Shown: positions 1 through 6,389 of the stretch, piece by piece
How the letters are laid out: the number at the start of each line of letters is the position of its first letter
Numbering within the stretch: the stretch's first letter is position 1
NCBI GenBank assembly: GCA_002405525.1
Contig: DHLY01000142.1
Location: 11,153 to 19,551 of the forward strand
Length of the DNA stretch: 8,399 bases
Direction: 5' to 3'
Source of the DNA: Proteobacteria bacterium UBA4656
Lineage (GTDB): Bacteria > Pseudomonadota > Gammaproteobacteria > Xanthomonadales > Ahniellaceae
The notes under the pieces: generated by a model
Databases searched by the model: none
What the model was told of the DNA's origin: nothing
What the model saw: the letters and a program-made list of their open reading frames with translations, nothing else
Position numbers and translations under genes: made by a program

Positions 1-1717
1 TGGCCAGCACCTGGCGCACCGCCTTGCACAGGTACAGCCGCGCGGCGCGCAGGGACTCGTCGTCGACGAGGATCGGCACCGCGTTGTAGTAACTGTGGAA
101 GGCGCTGGCGAGGTCGCGCAGGCCGTTGGCGACGATCTGCGGCGAGCGCGCCTGCGCCGCGGCGGCGAGCAGTTCCGGCCAGCCCAGCAGCAGGTTCATC
201 AGCGCGACCTCGTGTTCCTCGGTCAGCCGCTCGCGCGCGGCGTCGCCCGTCGCGCGGTTGAACGACCAGCCTTTTTCGCCCAGCTGCCGGAACAGCGCGC
301 AGACCCGCGCATGCGCGTACTGCACGTAGTAGACGGGGTTGTCGTTGGACTGCGAGCGCGCCAGGTCGAGGTCGAAGTCGAGGTGCTGGTCATGGCTGCG
401 CAACACGTAGAAGAAGCGCGCCGCGTCCGTTCCCACTTCCTGGCGCAGCTGGCGCAGGGTGACGAACTGCCCCGCGCGGGTGGACATCTGCACCTTCTCG
501 CCTTTCTCGAACAGCACCGCGAACTGCACCAGCTGGATCTCCAGCCGCGCCGGGTCGATCCCGAGGCCCTGCGCGGCGGCCCTCAGCCGCGCGATGTAGC
601 CGTGGTGGTCGGCGCCGAACACGTAGATGGCGCGCTCGAACCCGCGGTCGAACTTGTTCAGCAGGTAGGCGATGTCGGACGCGAAGTAGGTCGTGACGCC
701 ATTCTCGCGCACCACCACGCGGTCCTTCTCGTCGCCGAAGGCGGTGGCCTTGAACCACAGTGCGCCGTCGCGCTCTTCCATGTGGCCCTTGGCCTTGAGG
801 GTGTCGATCGCCCTCGCCACGGCGCCCGAGGTGGCCAGCGAGCGCTCGCTGAACCAGTCGTCGTAGCGTACGCCGAACTCGCCGAGGTCCTGCTTGATGT
901 CGGCCAGGCACCATTCCAGACCGGCATTGAAGACCAGCCGATAGTCGGCGTCGCCGAGCAGCGTGCGGGCGCGGCCGATGAGCGCGTCGACGTGGGTTTC
1001 CTTGTCGCCGCCCTGCGACTCGTCGGGCGGGAGCCCCTCGGCAACCTCGAAAGCGCTGCGCCGCAGGCGGTCGCCCTCGCGCGCGCGCAGCGCGCGCGCG
1101 ATTTCGACCACGTAGTCGCCGCGGTAGCCGTTGTCGGGGAAGCGAACCGTCACGCCGCCGAGCTCGAGGTAGCGCAGCCACACGCTCGCGGCGAGGATGT
1201 CCATCTGCCGGCCGGCGTCATTGACGTAGTACTCGCGGTGCACCTTGTGACCGTAGGCCTCGAGGAGGTTGGCCAGCGAGGCGCCGTAGGCCGCACCGCG
1301 GCCGTGGCCGACGTGCAGCGGGCCGTTGGGATTGGCGGAGACGAATTCCACCGTCACCGATTCGCGCGACTCCTCCGGCTGCCAGCCGTAGCGATCGCCC
1401 TGTTCGATCACGCGCCGCACGGTGCCGACCAGGCAGATCGGACTGACCCAGAAATTGATGAATCCGGGGCCGGCGATCGCAGCGCGTTCGATCAATCGTG
1501 ACTGGGGCAGGGTGTCGAGCAGCGCCTGCGCGAGGTCGCGCGGGTTGCGCCCGGCCTGCCGCGCCATCAGCAGGGCGACGTTGCAGGCGTAGTCGCCGTG
1601 CGCTTTGCTGCGGGTGCGTTCGACGGCGAACTCGGGCTCGTCGCCCAGCGGCAGCTTGCCGTCGCGCCGCAGGTCGAGGACGGCTTGCAGCACCAGTTCG
1701 CGGATCAATTCTTTCAC
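1..1717 (-). CDS. argS: Arginyl-tRNA synthetase (class I), C-terminal end cut off by the window
   Basis: Charges tRNA-Arg with arginine using ATP in the cytoplasm. I translated the minus strand from a GTG at 1717-1715 and the frame stays open for 572 codons to the window edge. E. coli ArgS has about 577 residues, so only a short C-terminal tail is probably missing. The N-terminal tRNA-recognition domain covers about residues 1-95. The class I signature is seen as NPNGPLHVGHGR, with the HIGH-like HVGH at 135-138. The second signature is the KMSK-equivalent QMSTRAG, with Met at 411, the degenerate form common in ArgS. The DALR-type anticodon-binding domain begins near residue 445 with NPVYYVQYAHARV. 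The GTG start is chosen because it gives the usual short MK-type N-terminus; an AGG about 8 bases upstream is a weak ribosome site. The gene is divergent from the TonB operon and functionally unrelated to it. Confidence 0.96.
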   Translation of the reverse strand, partial: MKELIRELVLQAVLDLRRDGKLPLGDEPEFAVERTRSKAHGDYACNVALLMARQAGRNPRDLAQALLDTLPQSRLIERAAIAGPGFINFWVSPICLVGTVRRVIEQGDRYGWQPEESRESVTVEFVSANPNGPLHVGHGRGAAYGASLANLLEAYGHKVHREYYVNDAGRQMDILAASVWLRYLELGGVTVRFPDNGYRGDYVVEIARALRAREGDRLRRSAFEVAEGLPPDESQGGDKETHVDALIGRARTLLGDADYRLVFNAGLEWCLADIKQDLGEFGVRYDDWFSERSLATSGAVARAIDTLKAKGHMEERDGALWFKATAFGDEKDRVVVRENGVTTYFASDIAYLLNKFDRGFERAIYVFGADHHGYIARLRAAAQGLGIDPARLEIQLVQFAVLFEKGEKVQMSTRAGQFVTLRQLRQEVGTDAARFFYVLRSHDQHLDFDLDLARSQSNDNPVYYVQYAHARVCALFRQLGEKGWSFNRATGDAARERLTEEHEVALMNLLLGWPELLAAAAQARSPQIVANGLRDLASAFHSYYNAVPILVDDESLRAARLYLCKAVRQVLA

Positions 1718-1949
1718 GACGGAGACCTGCCAGGGATTCGCGGATGGAAGACACGAACCCGCCTGCGCGCGAGCGCCGCGCACCGCCGGCCGGCAGGATG
1801 CGCGCTGCCGGCCACGGCGGACGGTGGCGGTGCGCGACCGCGCCTGCATCGCACGCCTCGGCGCCAGCCGATGCCGCCGCCGATTCCGCCGTGCCGCGGC
1901 CATGCCTGCCGGGGACAGACGGGTGCGCAGACGAGTTCAGTAGACGCCT

Positions 1950-1978
1950 AGTGTAGTCGCCGCCGGCACTGGATTCAG
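1950..1978 (-). promoter_or_regulatory. Weak candidate sigma-70 promoter for argS
   Basis: On the minus strand a TACACT element (1955-1950) lies 17 bases downstream of CTGAAT (1978-1973). The -10 matches the consensus at 4 of 6 positions and the -35 at 3 of 6, with ideal spacing. It would give a leader of roughly 225 bases before the argS GTG. In GC-rich DNA such matches are easily found by chance. Confidence 0.2.
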
Positions 1979-2056
1979 CGCCCACCGGTCGGCCGAACCT
2001 CAAGTGAAGTCTCAAGAGTCAGCGGGAAGCGCAGGATCATGTAACGAAACTGTCGC

Positions 2057-2079
2057 TTATCCACATCCCCTGTGGATAA
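2057..2079. promoter_or_regulatory. Inverted pair of perfect DnaA boxes
   Basis: TTATCCACA at 2057-2065 and its exact reverse complement TGTGGATAA at 2071-2079 flank a 5-base spacer. Both match the DnaA-box consensus TTATNCACA at all nine positions. A degenerate direct copy, TGTGGGGAA (7 of 9), follows at 2083-2091. DnaA is the replication initiator and also a transcription regulator. The dyad could instead form a hairpin if transcribed, but the exact box sequence and the third perfect box nearby favour DnaA binding. Confidence 0.65.
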
Positions 2080-2251
2080 CGTTGTGGGGAACCTCGGCGG
2101 TGGTGCCCTGCGAGCGCGCCAGTACGGTCCACAACCTGGATCGGTCAAGAATTGGCCAAAACCCGCTACGCATTGATAAACAAAGGCTTGCGTCAAGCAA
2201 CCGCCGGACCGCCGGGGTTCGCCCGATGGCCGTGCCGTGCGGTCGGCGGCA

Positions 2252-2260
2252 TGTGCATAA
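2252..2260 (-). promoter_or_regulatory. Third perfect DnaA-box match
   Basis: TGTGCATAA on the plus strand reads TTATGCACA on the minus strand, a full match to the TTATNCACA consensus. It lies about 175 bases downstream of the inverted pair and about 145 bases before the DUF3450 start. Its weight comes from the cluster rather than from the single site. Confidence 0.5.
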
Positions 2261-2394
2261 GCCCCTCGTCGCCGCGCCGTGTCATGTGCGCGAAATGTTC
2301 CGGTCACAGAACTGCAAGCACGCCTTCATAGCCTTATGAGGGTTCGGCTGCCGCACGGCCGTCATCAGCCGGGTCCACGATCGCGGCTCGCTCG

Positions 2395-2400
2395 AGGAGA
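2395..2400 (+). promoter_or_regulatory. Strong Shine-Dalgarno site of the DUF3450 gene
   Basis: AGGAGA ends five bases before the ATG at 2406. It is among the best ribosome sites in the window and fixes the start of the first operon gene. It also argues against the longer out-of-frame reading that begins at 2279. Confidence 0.75.
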
Positions 2401-2405
2401 GTCCC

Positions 2406-3182
2406 ATGTCGATATTCCGTGCGACGCCGCCGCGTCCCGCCCTGCTGCTTCTGGTCGCCGGCCTTCTGCCCACGCCGGTGCCGGCGCAGGACGCCGGAGA
2501 GCTGGCCTTACGCCTGATTGCCCTGCGCGGCGAAGTGGAGGCGATCAACGGCGAACTGGAAGTGCTTCGCGAGGAGCAGCGCACCAGCCTGCAGGGTCTC
2601 GCTGCGCAGAAGGCGGAACTCGAGAACAGCCTCAAGCGCCAGCAGCTCGCGCAGCAGGAAGCGCGCGACCGCCTCGCCCGCGCGGAGCTCGAGCGTGGTA
2701 CCGCCGCTGCCGCCGGCGACGCACTGACCCCGGTACTGCTCTCGGCGGCCGAGCGCCTTCGGGCCCAGGTCGCGGCCGGACTGCCATTCAAGACCGACGA
2801 GCGGTTGGCGGTGCTCGACGAGATCCGCGACGGCCTGGCCACCGGCCAGCTCGCGCCGCACCGCGCGGCCAACCGGCTGTGGGCATTCAACGAGGACGAA
2901 TTCCGGGTCGCCCGCGAGACCGGTTTGCACCAGCAGACCATCCGTCTCGGCGAGCAGCAGGTGCTGGCCCAGATCGCCAAGGTCGGTTCGATCATGCTGC
3001 TGTTCAAGGCGCCGGACGGCCGCGTGGGCGCCGCGCGCCGCTCGGCTTCCGGCTGGGTCTGGCAGGAGGCCGCCGACGAAGCGGACCGCCGCCGCATTGC
3101 CGCACTGTACGACGCGCTGGGCAAGCAGATTCGGCAGGGTTACTTCGAACTGCCGGCCGCGTTGGCCGCGAACGGGGGCTGA
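2406..3182 (+). CDS. DUF3450 family secreted coiled-coil protein of the TonB2 cluster
   Basis: A 258-residue protein with a Sec signal peptide: Arg5 and Arg10, then a hydrophobic core at about 12-21 and probable cleavage after Ala27 (VPA-Q). The mature part starts with a long, charged, Glu/Gln/Leu/Arg-rich coiled coil (about residues 30-100). An alpha-helical C-terminal region follows, with the LPF...ERL segment and the later YFELP segment that I associate with DUF3450. It should therefore sit in the periplasm. DUF3450 genes are regular first genes of TtpC/ExbB/ExbD/TonB clusters, but their molecular role is not established. The coiled coil parallels that of the next gene product, so a direct interaction is a reasonable inference. 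The gene ends five bases before the ttpC-like start, which suggests coupled expression. Confidence 0.87.
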   Translation: MSIFRATPPRPALLLLVAGLLPTPVPAQDAGELALRLIALRGEVEAINGELEVLREEQRTSLQGLAAQKAELENSLKRQQLAQQEARDRLARAELERGTAAAAGDALTPVLLSAAERLRAQVAAGLPFKTDERLAVLDEIRDGLATGQLAPHRAANRLWAFNEDEFRVARETGLHQQTIRLGEQQVLAQIAKVGSIMLLFKAPDGRVGAARRSASGWVWQEAADEADRRRIAALYDALGKQIRQGYFELPAALAANGG

Positions 3183-3187
3183 GTCCG

Positions 3188-4606
3188 ATGAATCGATTCC
3201 TCTCCACCGCCCTCGTGCTGGCCGCGTTTGCCGCTCAGCCTGCCCTCGCCCAGCCGCCCGCCGCGGCACAGCAGGCGACCGCCCCCGCCGCGGCGGCTGC
3301 GCCGCCGGCGCCCCGGGTCGACCTCGCCGATGCCTACCGCCGCGAGTTCGCCTTCCTCGAGGCGCAGAAGCGCGAGCTGACCGCGCGTCTCGCGCAGACC
3401 CGGCAATCGTTCGATTCCGAGCGGGCGCGCCTCGCTCGCGAGGTCGATGCTCTGGAGAATCGCGTGCTCGCCGCACGCAGCGATACCGAATCGATGAACG
3501 AGCAGCTCGCCGCGGCCGAGCGCCAGCAGGAGGCCGTCACCGAAGGCAGCGAATTGCTCGCCGGTACCCTGGCCCAGGCGCAGGCTTCGTTGGGTTTGCT
3601 CGGCCGCGACCTCGGCGCCGAGGAGGCGTTCAAGGCGGCCTCCTTGCCGGAGCAGTTCGAGCGCGCGCTCGGCGCCGCGCGCGAACTGCTCGCGGTCCTG
3701 TCCTCGGTGCGCCGCGAGCCGGGGTCTTTCTTCTTGCCGGACGGCGCCGAGGTGCAAGGAACCATCATCCGCCTCGGCGCGGTGGCAGCGCTCGGCGTGA
3801 GCGATCGCGGGTCCGGCGTGCTGGCGCCGGCCGGCGATGGCCGCTTCAAGCTTTGGAACGTACCGGCGGCCGATACCGCCGAGGCGCTGGCTGCCAACCG
3901 CACCCCGGCCTTGATCAAGGCTTACGTGTTCGAATCCGCCACCGCCGCCGTCGAGCCGCCGGTCGAGAAGACGTTCTGGAGCGAGATGGCGAAGGGCGGG
4001 GCGATCGGCTGGGTGATCCTTGCGCTGGGCGGGCTCGGCCTGTTGCTGATCGCAGTACGTGCGGTGTTCCTTCAGCGCGCCGGTGCCGCGGTAGACAAGA
4101 TCATGGATGCGGTCTCGCCGCAGGTTCGCGCACAGCGGATCAATGACGCGATCGAGGCCTGCAAACGATTCAAGGGTTCGGCCGCGCGGGTGGTCACCGC
4201 GGCGCTGCGCAACGCCGACCGCGAACGCGAGCACCTCGAGGACATCGTGTCCGAGTCGATCCTGCACGAGTCGACCCACCTCAACCGCTTCGGTTCGTTC
4301 ATCACCACGATCACCGCGGTCGCTCCGCTGCTCGGCCTGCTGGGCACGGTGACCGGCATGATCCAGACCTTCGACGTGATCACCGAGTTCGGCAATTCGG
4401 ACCCGAAGATGCTCTCCGGCGGCATCGCCGTCGCCCTGGTCACCACCATGCAGGGCCTGATGGTGGCGATTCCGCTGCTGGTCGTCGGCAGCCTGCTCAA
4501 CGGTTGGGCCGACGGGATCAAGGACGACATGGAGAAGGCTGCGCTGAAGGTGATCAACCTGTACCAGGAAACGCGCGCCGTGGCCGCTGCGCCGCGCGCG
4601 GCCTGA
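3188..4606 (+). CDS. ttpC: TtpC-like MotA/TolQ/ExbB proton-channel family protein with periplasmic coiled coil
   Basis: I start this 472-residue protein at the ATG at 3188. Its frame stays open back to 2279, but that extension overlaps the DUF3450 gene in another frame and lacks family features. A clean signal peptide (residues 1-21, ALA-Q) follows the chosen start. Next come an Ala/Pro-rich linker (about 23-45), a coiled coil (about 53-118) and a periplasmic domain to about 265. The first retained membrane helix is at about 272-294. The TolQ/ExbB core follows, with helices near 369-395 (including APLLGLLGTVTGMIQTF) and 411-440 (ALVTTMQGLMVAIPLL). The paired Thr residues and the GLLGTV motif are typical of proton-channel subunits. 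In Vibrio, TtpC is required for TonB2-dependent uptake and is thought to stabilise or extend the TonB complex. A purine-rich GGGGG about 10 bases upstream may serve as the ribosome site. Confidence 0.9.
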   Translation: MNRFLSTALVLAAFAAQPALAQPPAAAQQATAPAAAAAPPAPRVDLADAYRREFAFLEAQKRELTARLAQTRQSFDSERARLAREVDALENRVLAARSDTESMNEQLAAAERQQEAVTEGSELLAGTLAQAQASLGLLGRDLGAEEAFKAASLPEQFERALGAARELLAVLSSVRREPGSFFLPDGAEVQGTIIRLGAVAALGVSDRGSGVLAPAGDGRFKLWNVPAADTAEALAANRTPALIKAYVFESATAAVEPPVEKTFWSEMAKGGAIGWVILALGGLGLLLIAVRAVFLQRAGAAVDKIMDAVSPQVRAQRINDAIEACKRFKGSAARVVTAALRNADREREHLEDIVSESILHESTHLNRFGSFITTITAVAPLLGLLGTVTGMIQTFDVITEFGNSDPKMLSGGIAVALVTTMQGLMVAIPLLVVGSLLNGWADGIKDDMEKAALKVINLYQETRAVAAAPRAA

Positions 4607-4631
4607 GCGGGCGGAAAGTCGGAGCCACGCC

Positions 4632-5267
4632 ATGCTCGAGCAGTTCGCCCAAGCCGAAAGCGTATGGGATGGCGTACTGGCCTTCGTCAACTATCTGTTC
4701 GTCGGCGGTCCGGTGGTCATGCTGCCGCTGGTGGTGGCGGGCATCGTGCTGTGGGCCGCGCTCGGCTACCGCTGGGCACTGCTGCGCCGGGGCAGCCGCA
4801 AGAACGTCCGCGTGCTGATCCGGCGCGCGCAGGAGGGCCGTTCCAACCCGCCCAACGGCATCGTCGACGAGGCGATCGCGCGCGGGATCGCCATCGTCAG
4901 GGCGCCGCGTCCGCACCTGCGGCGCTTCCTCGACGAAGCCTTCGCCGACTACCAGCGCGACCTCAAGCGCTTGACGACGCTGGTCAACGTGCTGGTCGCC
5001 GTGGCGCCGCTGATGGGCCTGCTCGGCACCGTGATCGGCATGATCGAGACGTTCAATTCTCTCGGTGACATGACCTTCTATTCGCAGTCGGGCGGTATCG
5101 CGGCCGGCATCGCGACCGCACTGTTCACCACCCAGTTGGGCCTCGTGGTCGCCGTGCCCGGGGTGATCGCCAAGTCGCTGCTCGATCGACGCCAGTTCCA
5201 GATCGAGAACGACCTGGCGGCGATCAAGGACATCCTGCTCAGCGGCGGTTCGGAACAGCCCGCATGA
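4632..5267 (+). CDS. exbB: ExbB-type inner-membrane proton channel subunit
   Basis: A 211-residue MotA/TolQ/ExbB family protein that forms, with ExbD, the inner-membrane motor energising TonB. Three membrane segments are visible at about 27-49, 117-138 and 154-177. They are separated by a cytoplasmic loop with a conserved-looking acidic/basic stretch. The second helix carries APLMGLLGTVIGMIETF and the third TALFTTQLGLVVAVP; both are hallmark regions whose Thr residues line the pore in ExbB. There is no cleavable signal peptide, unlike the TtpC-like protein upstream, so the cluster has one long and one short ExbB-like protein. GGAG at 4621-4624 lies seven bases before the ATG. The gene starts 25 bases after the ttpC-like stop and is the shorter ExbB2 type. 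Confidence 0.93.
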   Translation: MLEQFAQAESVWDGVLAFVNYLFVGGPVVMLPLVVAGIVLWAALGYRWALLRRGSRKNVRVLIRRAQEGRSNPPNGIVDEAIARGIAIVRAPRPHLRRFLDEAFADYQRDLKRLTTLVNVLVAVAPLMGLLGTVIGMIETFNSLGDMTFYSQSGGIAAGIATALFTTQLGLVVAVPGVIAKSLLDRRQFQIENDLAAIKDILLSGGSEQPA

Positions 5268-5326
5268 AGCCACCAGTCCACCCGATCCGCATCGTGCCCC
5301 GCACGGTGCAGGGAGCGCCCGCATGA
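5264..5326 (+). other. Possible 20-codon coupling mini-ORF between exbB and exbD
   Basis: The ATG at 5264-5266 overlaps the exbB stop (ATGA). The frame runs 20 codons and ends in a TGA at 5324-5326 that in turn overlaps the exbD start codon (ATGA again). The predicted peptide is rich in Pro, Val and Arg, with no recognisable domain. An ATGA overlap at both ends is the arrangement expected for ribosome hand-over from exbB to exbD. The exbD gene also has its own GGGAG ribosome site at 5311-5315, so the mini-ORF may be dispensable or accidental. Confidence 0.3.
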
Positions 5327-5733
5327 TCCGCCGCGAACGCAAGACCACCGAAGCATCGGTCGATCTCACCCCGATGATCGACATGACGTTCATCCTGCTG
5401 ATTTTCTTCATGGTCGCCACGACCTTCCAGAAGGACCTGAAGATCGACATCAACCGGCCGGGCGCTTCCACCGGGCAGGTTGCTTCGACCAAGGCGATCA
5501 AGGTCTACGTCGACAAGCAGGGCCAGGCTTACCTCGACGGCGAGCCGGTCCAGGTGTGGGTGATCCAGAGCCGGCTGCGCGACCTGCTCAAGGCGCAGTC
5601 GCAGAAGTCGGTGCTGGTGGTGACCGACGAGGCCGTGCCGTCCGGAAAGCTGGTCGAGGTCGTCGACCAGGCGCGTCTGGCCGGCGCCGAGGACATCGGC
5701 GTGGCCACCGGCGCCGAGGCCGGCGAGGGCTGA
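5323..5733 (+). CDS. exbD: ExbD/TolR-type proton-motor subunit
   Basis: A 136-residue protein of the ExbD/TolR family. It has a short cytoplasmic N-terminus and one membrane helix (about residues 19-36). A periplasmic domain follows that would contact TonB. The diagnostic VDLTPMIDMTFILLIFF stretch is present, and Asp20 in it occupies the place of the membrane Asp (Asp25 in E. coli ExbD) that carries protons. The periplasmic part has the expected pattern of a beta-strand segment around IKVYVDKQGQAYLDG and a later SVLVVTDEAVPSGKLVEVVD segment. Length is normal for the family. GGGAG at 5311-5315 lies seven bases before the ATG. The gene lies between exbB and tonB as in TonB2 clusters. Confidence 0.94.
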   Translation: MIRRERKTTEASVDLTPMIDMTFILLIFFMVATTFQKDLKIDINRPGASTGQVASTKAIKVYVDKQGQAYLDGEPVQVWVIQSRLRDLLKAQSQKSVLVVTDEAVPSGKLVEVVDQARLAGAEDIGVATGAEAGEG

Positions 5734-5740
5734 TCACACC

Positions 5741-6385
5741 ATGGCTGCCCTGTCCGTGATCCCGGAATCGCTGCGCCGCCGCAGCATCGCGCTGGCTTCT
5801 GGCGCGTTCGGGTTCGCGCTGCTCGGTGCCTCCGTGGTGCTGATGAACGCCACTGCCGGCTTCCACCGCAACGACGCCAACGCGTTCGGCACCACGGTGC
5901 AAGTCGAGCCGCGCGCGCGCCCCAAGCCGCCGCCGCAGGAAAAGCCCAAGCCGCCGCCGAAGCGCCAGCAGCGCGCGCGCGTGAATCCCATCGTCGGCCT
6001 GGAGTCGTCGTTGGCCGGACTCGACTTCGGCCTGCCGCAGTTCGAACAGGCCGGCCTCGATGCCGCCGCTGGCATCCTCGGCGAAGCCGGCGGCACGATG
6101 ACCGACGACACGGTCGATTCGCCGCCGCGCCCGATCGTGCAGAACCCGATGCCCTATCCGCCGCGCGCCAAGGCGCAGGGCGTGACCGGCTACGTGCTGC
6201 TGTCCGTGCTGATCGGCCCGACCGGCCAGGTCGAGCGCGCCAAGGTGCTCGAATCCAACCCGCCCGGCGTGTTCGACGACGTCGCCGTGCAGGGCGTGCA
6301 GGGCTGGAAGTTCGAGCCCGCTTCCTACAAGGGCGAGGCGGTGCGCGTGTGGGCCACGCAACGTGTCCGCTTCGACCTCGGGTGA
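5741..6385 (+). CDS. tonB: TonB energy transducer (short TonB2-like type)
   Basis: A 214-residue TonB that would couple ExbB/ExbD to outer-membrane receptors. A single N-terminal membrane helix lies at about 16-36, with Arg12-Arg14 on the cytoplasmic side. A short Pro/Lys/Arg-rich spacer (about 57-80) contains an eight-residue motif in tandem (PKPPPQEK, PKPPPKRQ). A low-complexity stretch follows, then a C-terminal TonB domain (about 128-213) with MPYPPRAKAQGVTGYV, an internal WKFEPA and the closing VRFDL. These are strong family marks. The helix shows no His, so the SxxxH motif of E. coli TonB (His20) is absent. The spacer is much shorter than the E. coli one, in keeping with systems that use TtpC. 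The gene starts seven bases after the exbD stop, with GAGGG upstream. Confidence 0.93.
   Translation: MAALSVIPESLRRRSIALASGAFGFALLGASVVLMNATAGFHRNDANAFGTTVQVEPRARPKPPPQEKPKPPPKRQQRARVNPIVGLESSLAGLDFGLPQFEQAGLDAAAGILGEAGGTMTDDTVDSPPRPIVQNPMPYPPRAKAQGVTGYVLLSVLIGPTGQVERAKVLESNPPGVFDDVAVQGVQGWKFEPASYKGEAVRVWATQRVRFDLG
5921..5959 (+). repeat. tonB: Tandem 24-base repeat coding the TonB Pro/Lys spacer
   Basis: The 15-base word CCCAAGCCGCCGCCG occurs at 5921-5935 and again at 5945-5959, a period of 24 bases or eight codons. In protein this gives PKPPPQEK followed by PKPPPKRQ at residues 61-76. It lies in the periplasm-spanning region. Copy number could vary between strains through slippage or recombination. 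Confidence 0.7.
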
Positions 6386-6389
6386 CGCC

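Larger units (their letters stand above)
1718..2405. other. Long divergent intergenic region between argS and the TonB operon
   Basis: These 688 bases separate two divergent transcription units. The argS-proximal part (about 1740-1930) is very GC-rich. It holds overlapping open frames on both strands, but none has a recognisable protein, a good ribosome site or a convincing start, so I treat it as leader DNA. The part from about 2000 to 2340 is visibly less GC-rich and contains the DnaA-box cluster. It also has a short dyad, TCATA-gcct-TATGA, at 2326-2339. I found no tRNA, riboswitch, Fur box or strong sigma-70 promoter by eye. The promoters of both units must lie here. Confidence 0.7.

Noticed and set aside
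95..1501. 468-codon plus-strand open frame opposite argS
   Set aside because: It is the antisense shadow of argS in high-GC DNA. The minus strand encodes all ArgS signatures, and the plus-strand translation has only low-complexity Ala/Arg/Val/Glu sequence.
1498..1956. Several overlapping plus-strand open frames upstream of argS
   Set aside because: They overlap the argS N-terminus, lack ribosome sites and are Arg/Ala/Pro low-complexity in every frame, as expected of non-coding GC-rich DNA.
2057..2091. The DnaA dyad as a terminator hairpin
   Set aside because: It lies upstream of both divergent genes, has no U-tract, and its arms are exact DnaA boxes.
2326..2339. TCATA-gcct-TATGA dyad as a Fur box or operator
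   Set aside because: It does not match the GATAATGATAATCATTATC Fur consensus, and the five-base arms are too short to separate from chance. Kept only as a remark on the intergenic region.
2279..3187. Long N-terminal extension that would make the TtpC-like protein 775 residues
   Set aside because: It runs out of frame through the whole DUF3450 gene and gives an Arg/Pro/Ala-rich sequence. It also places the clear signal peptide at 3188 in the middle of the protein.
3140..4690. 516-codon minus-strand open frame opposite the ttpC-like gene
   Set aside because: The plus strand encodes a recognisable signal peptide, coiled coil and TolQ-family channel there. The minus-strand translation is His/Arg/Gln-rich shadow sequence.
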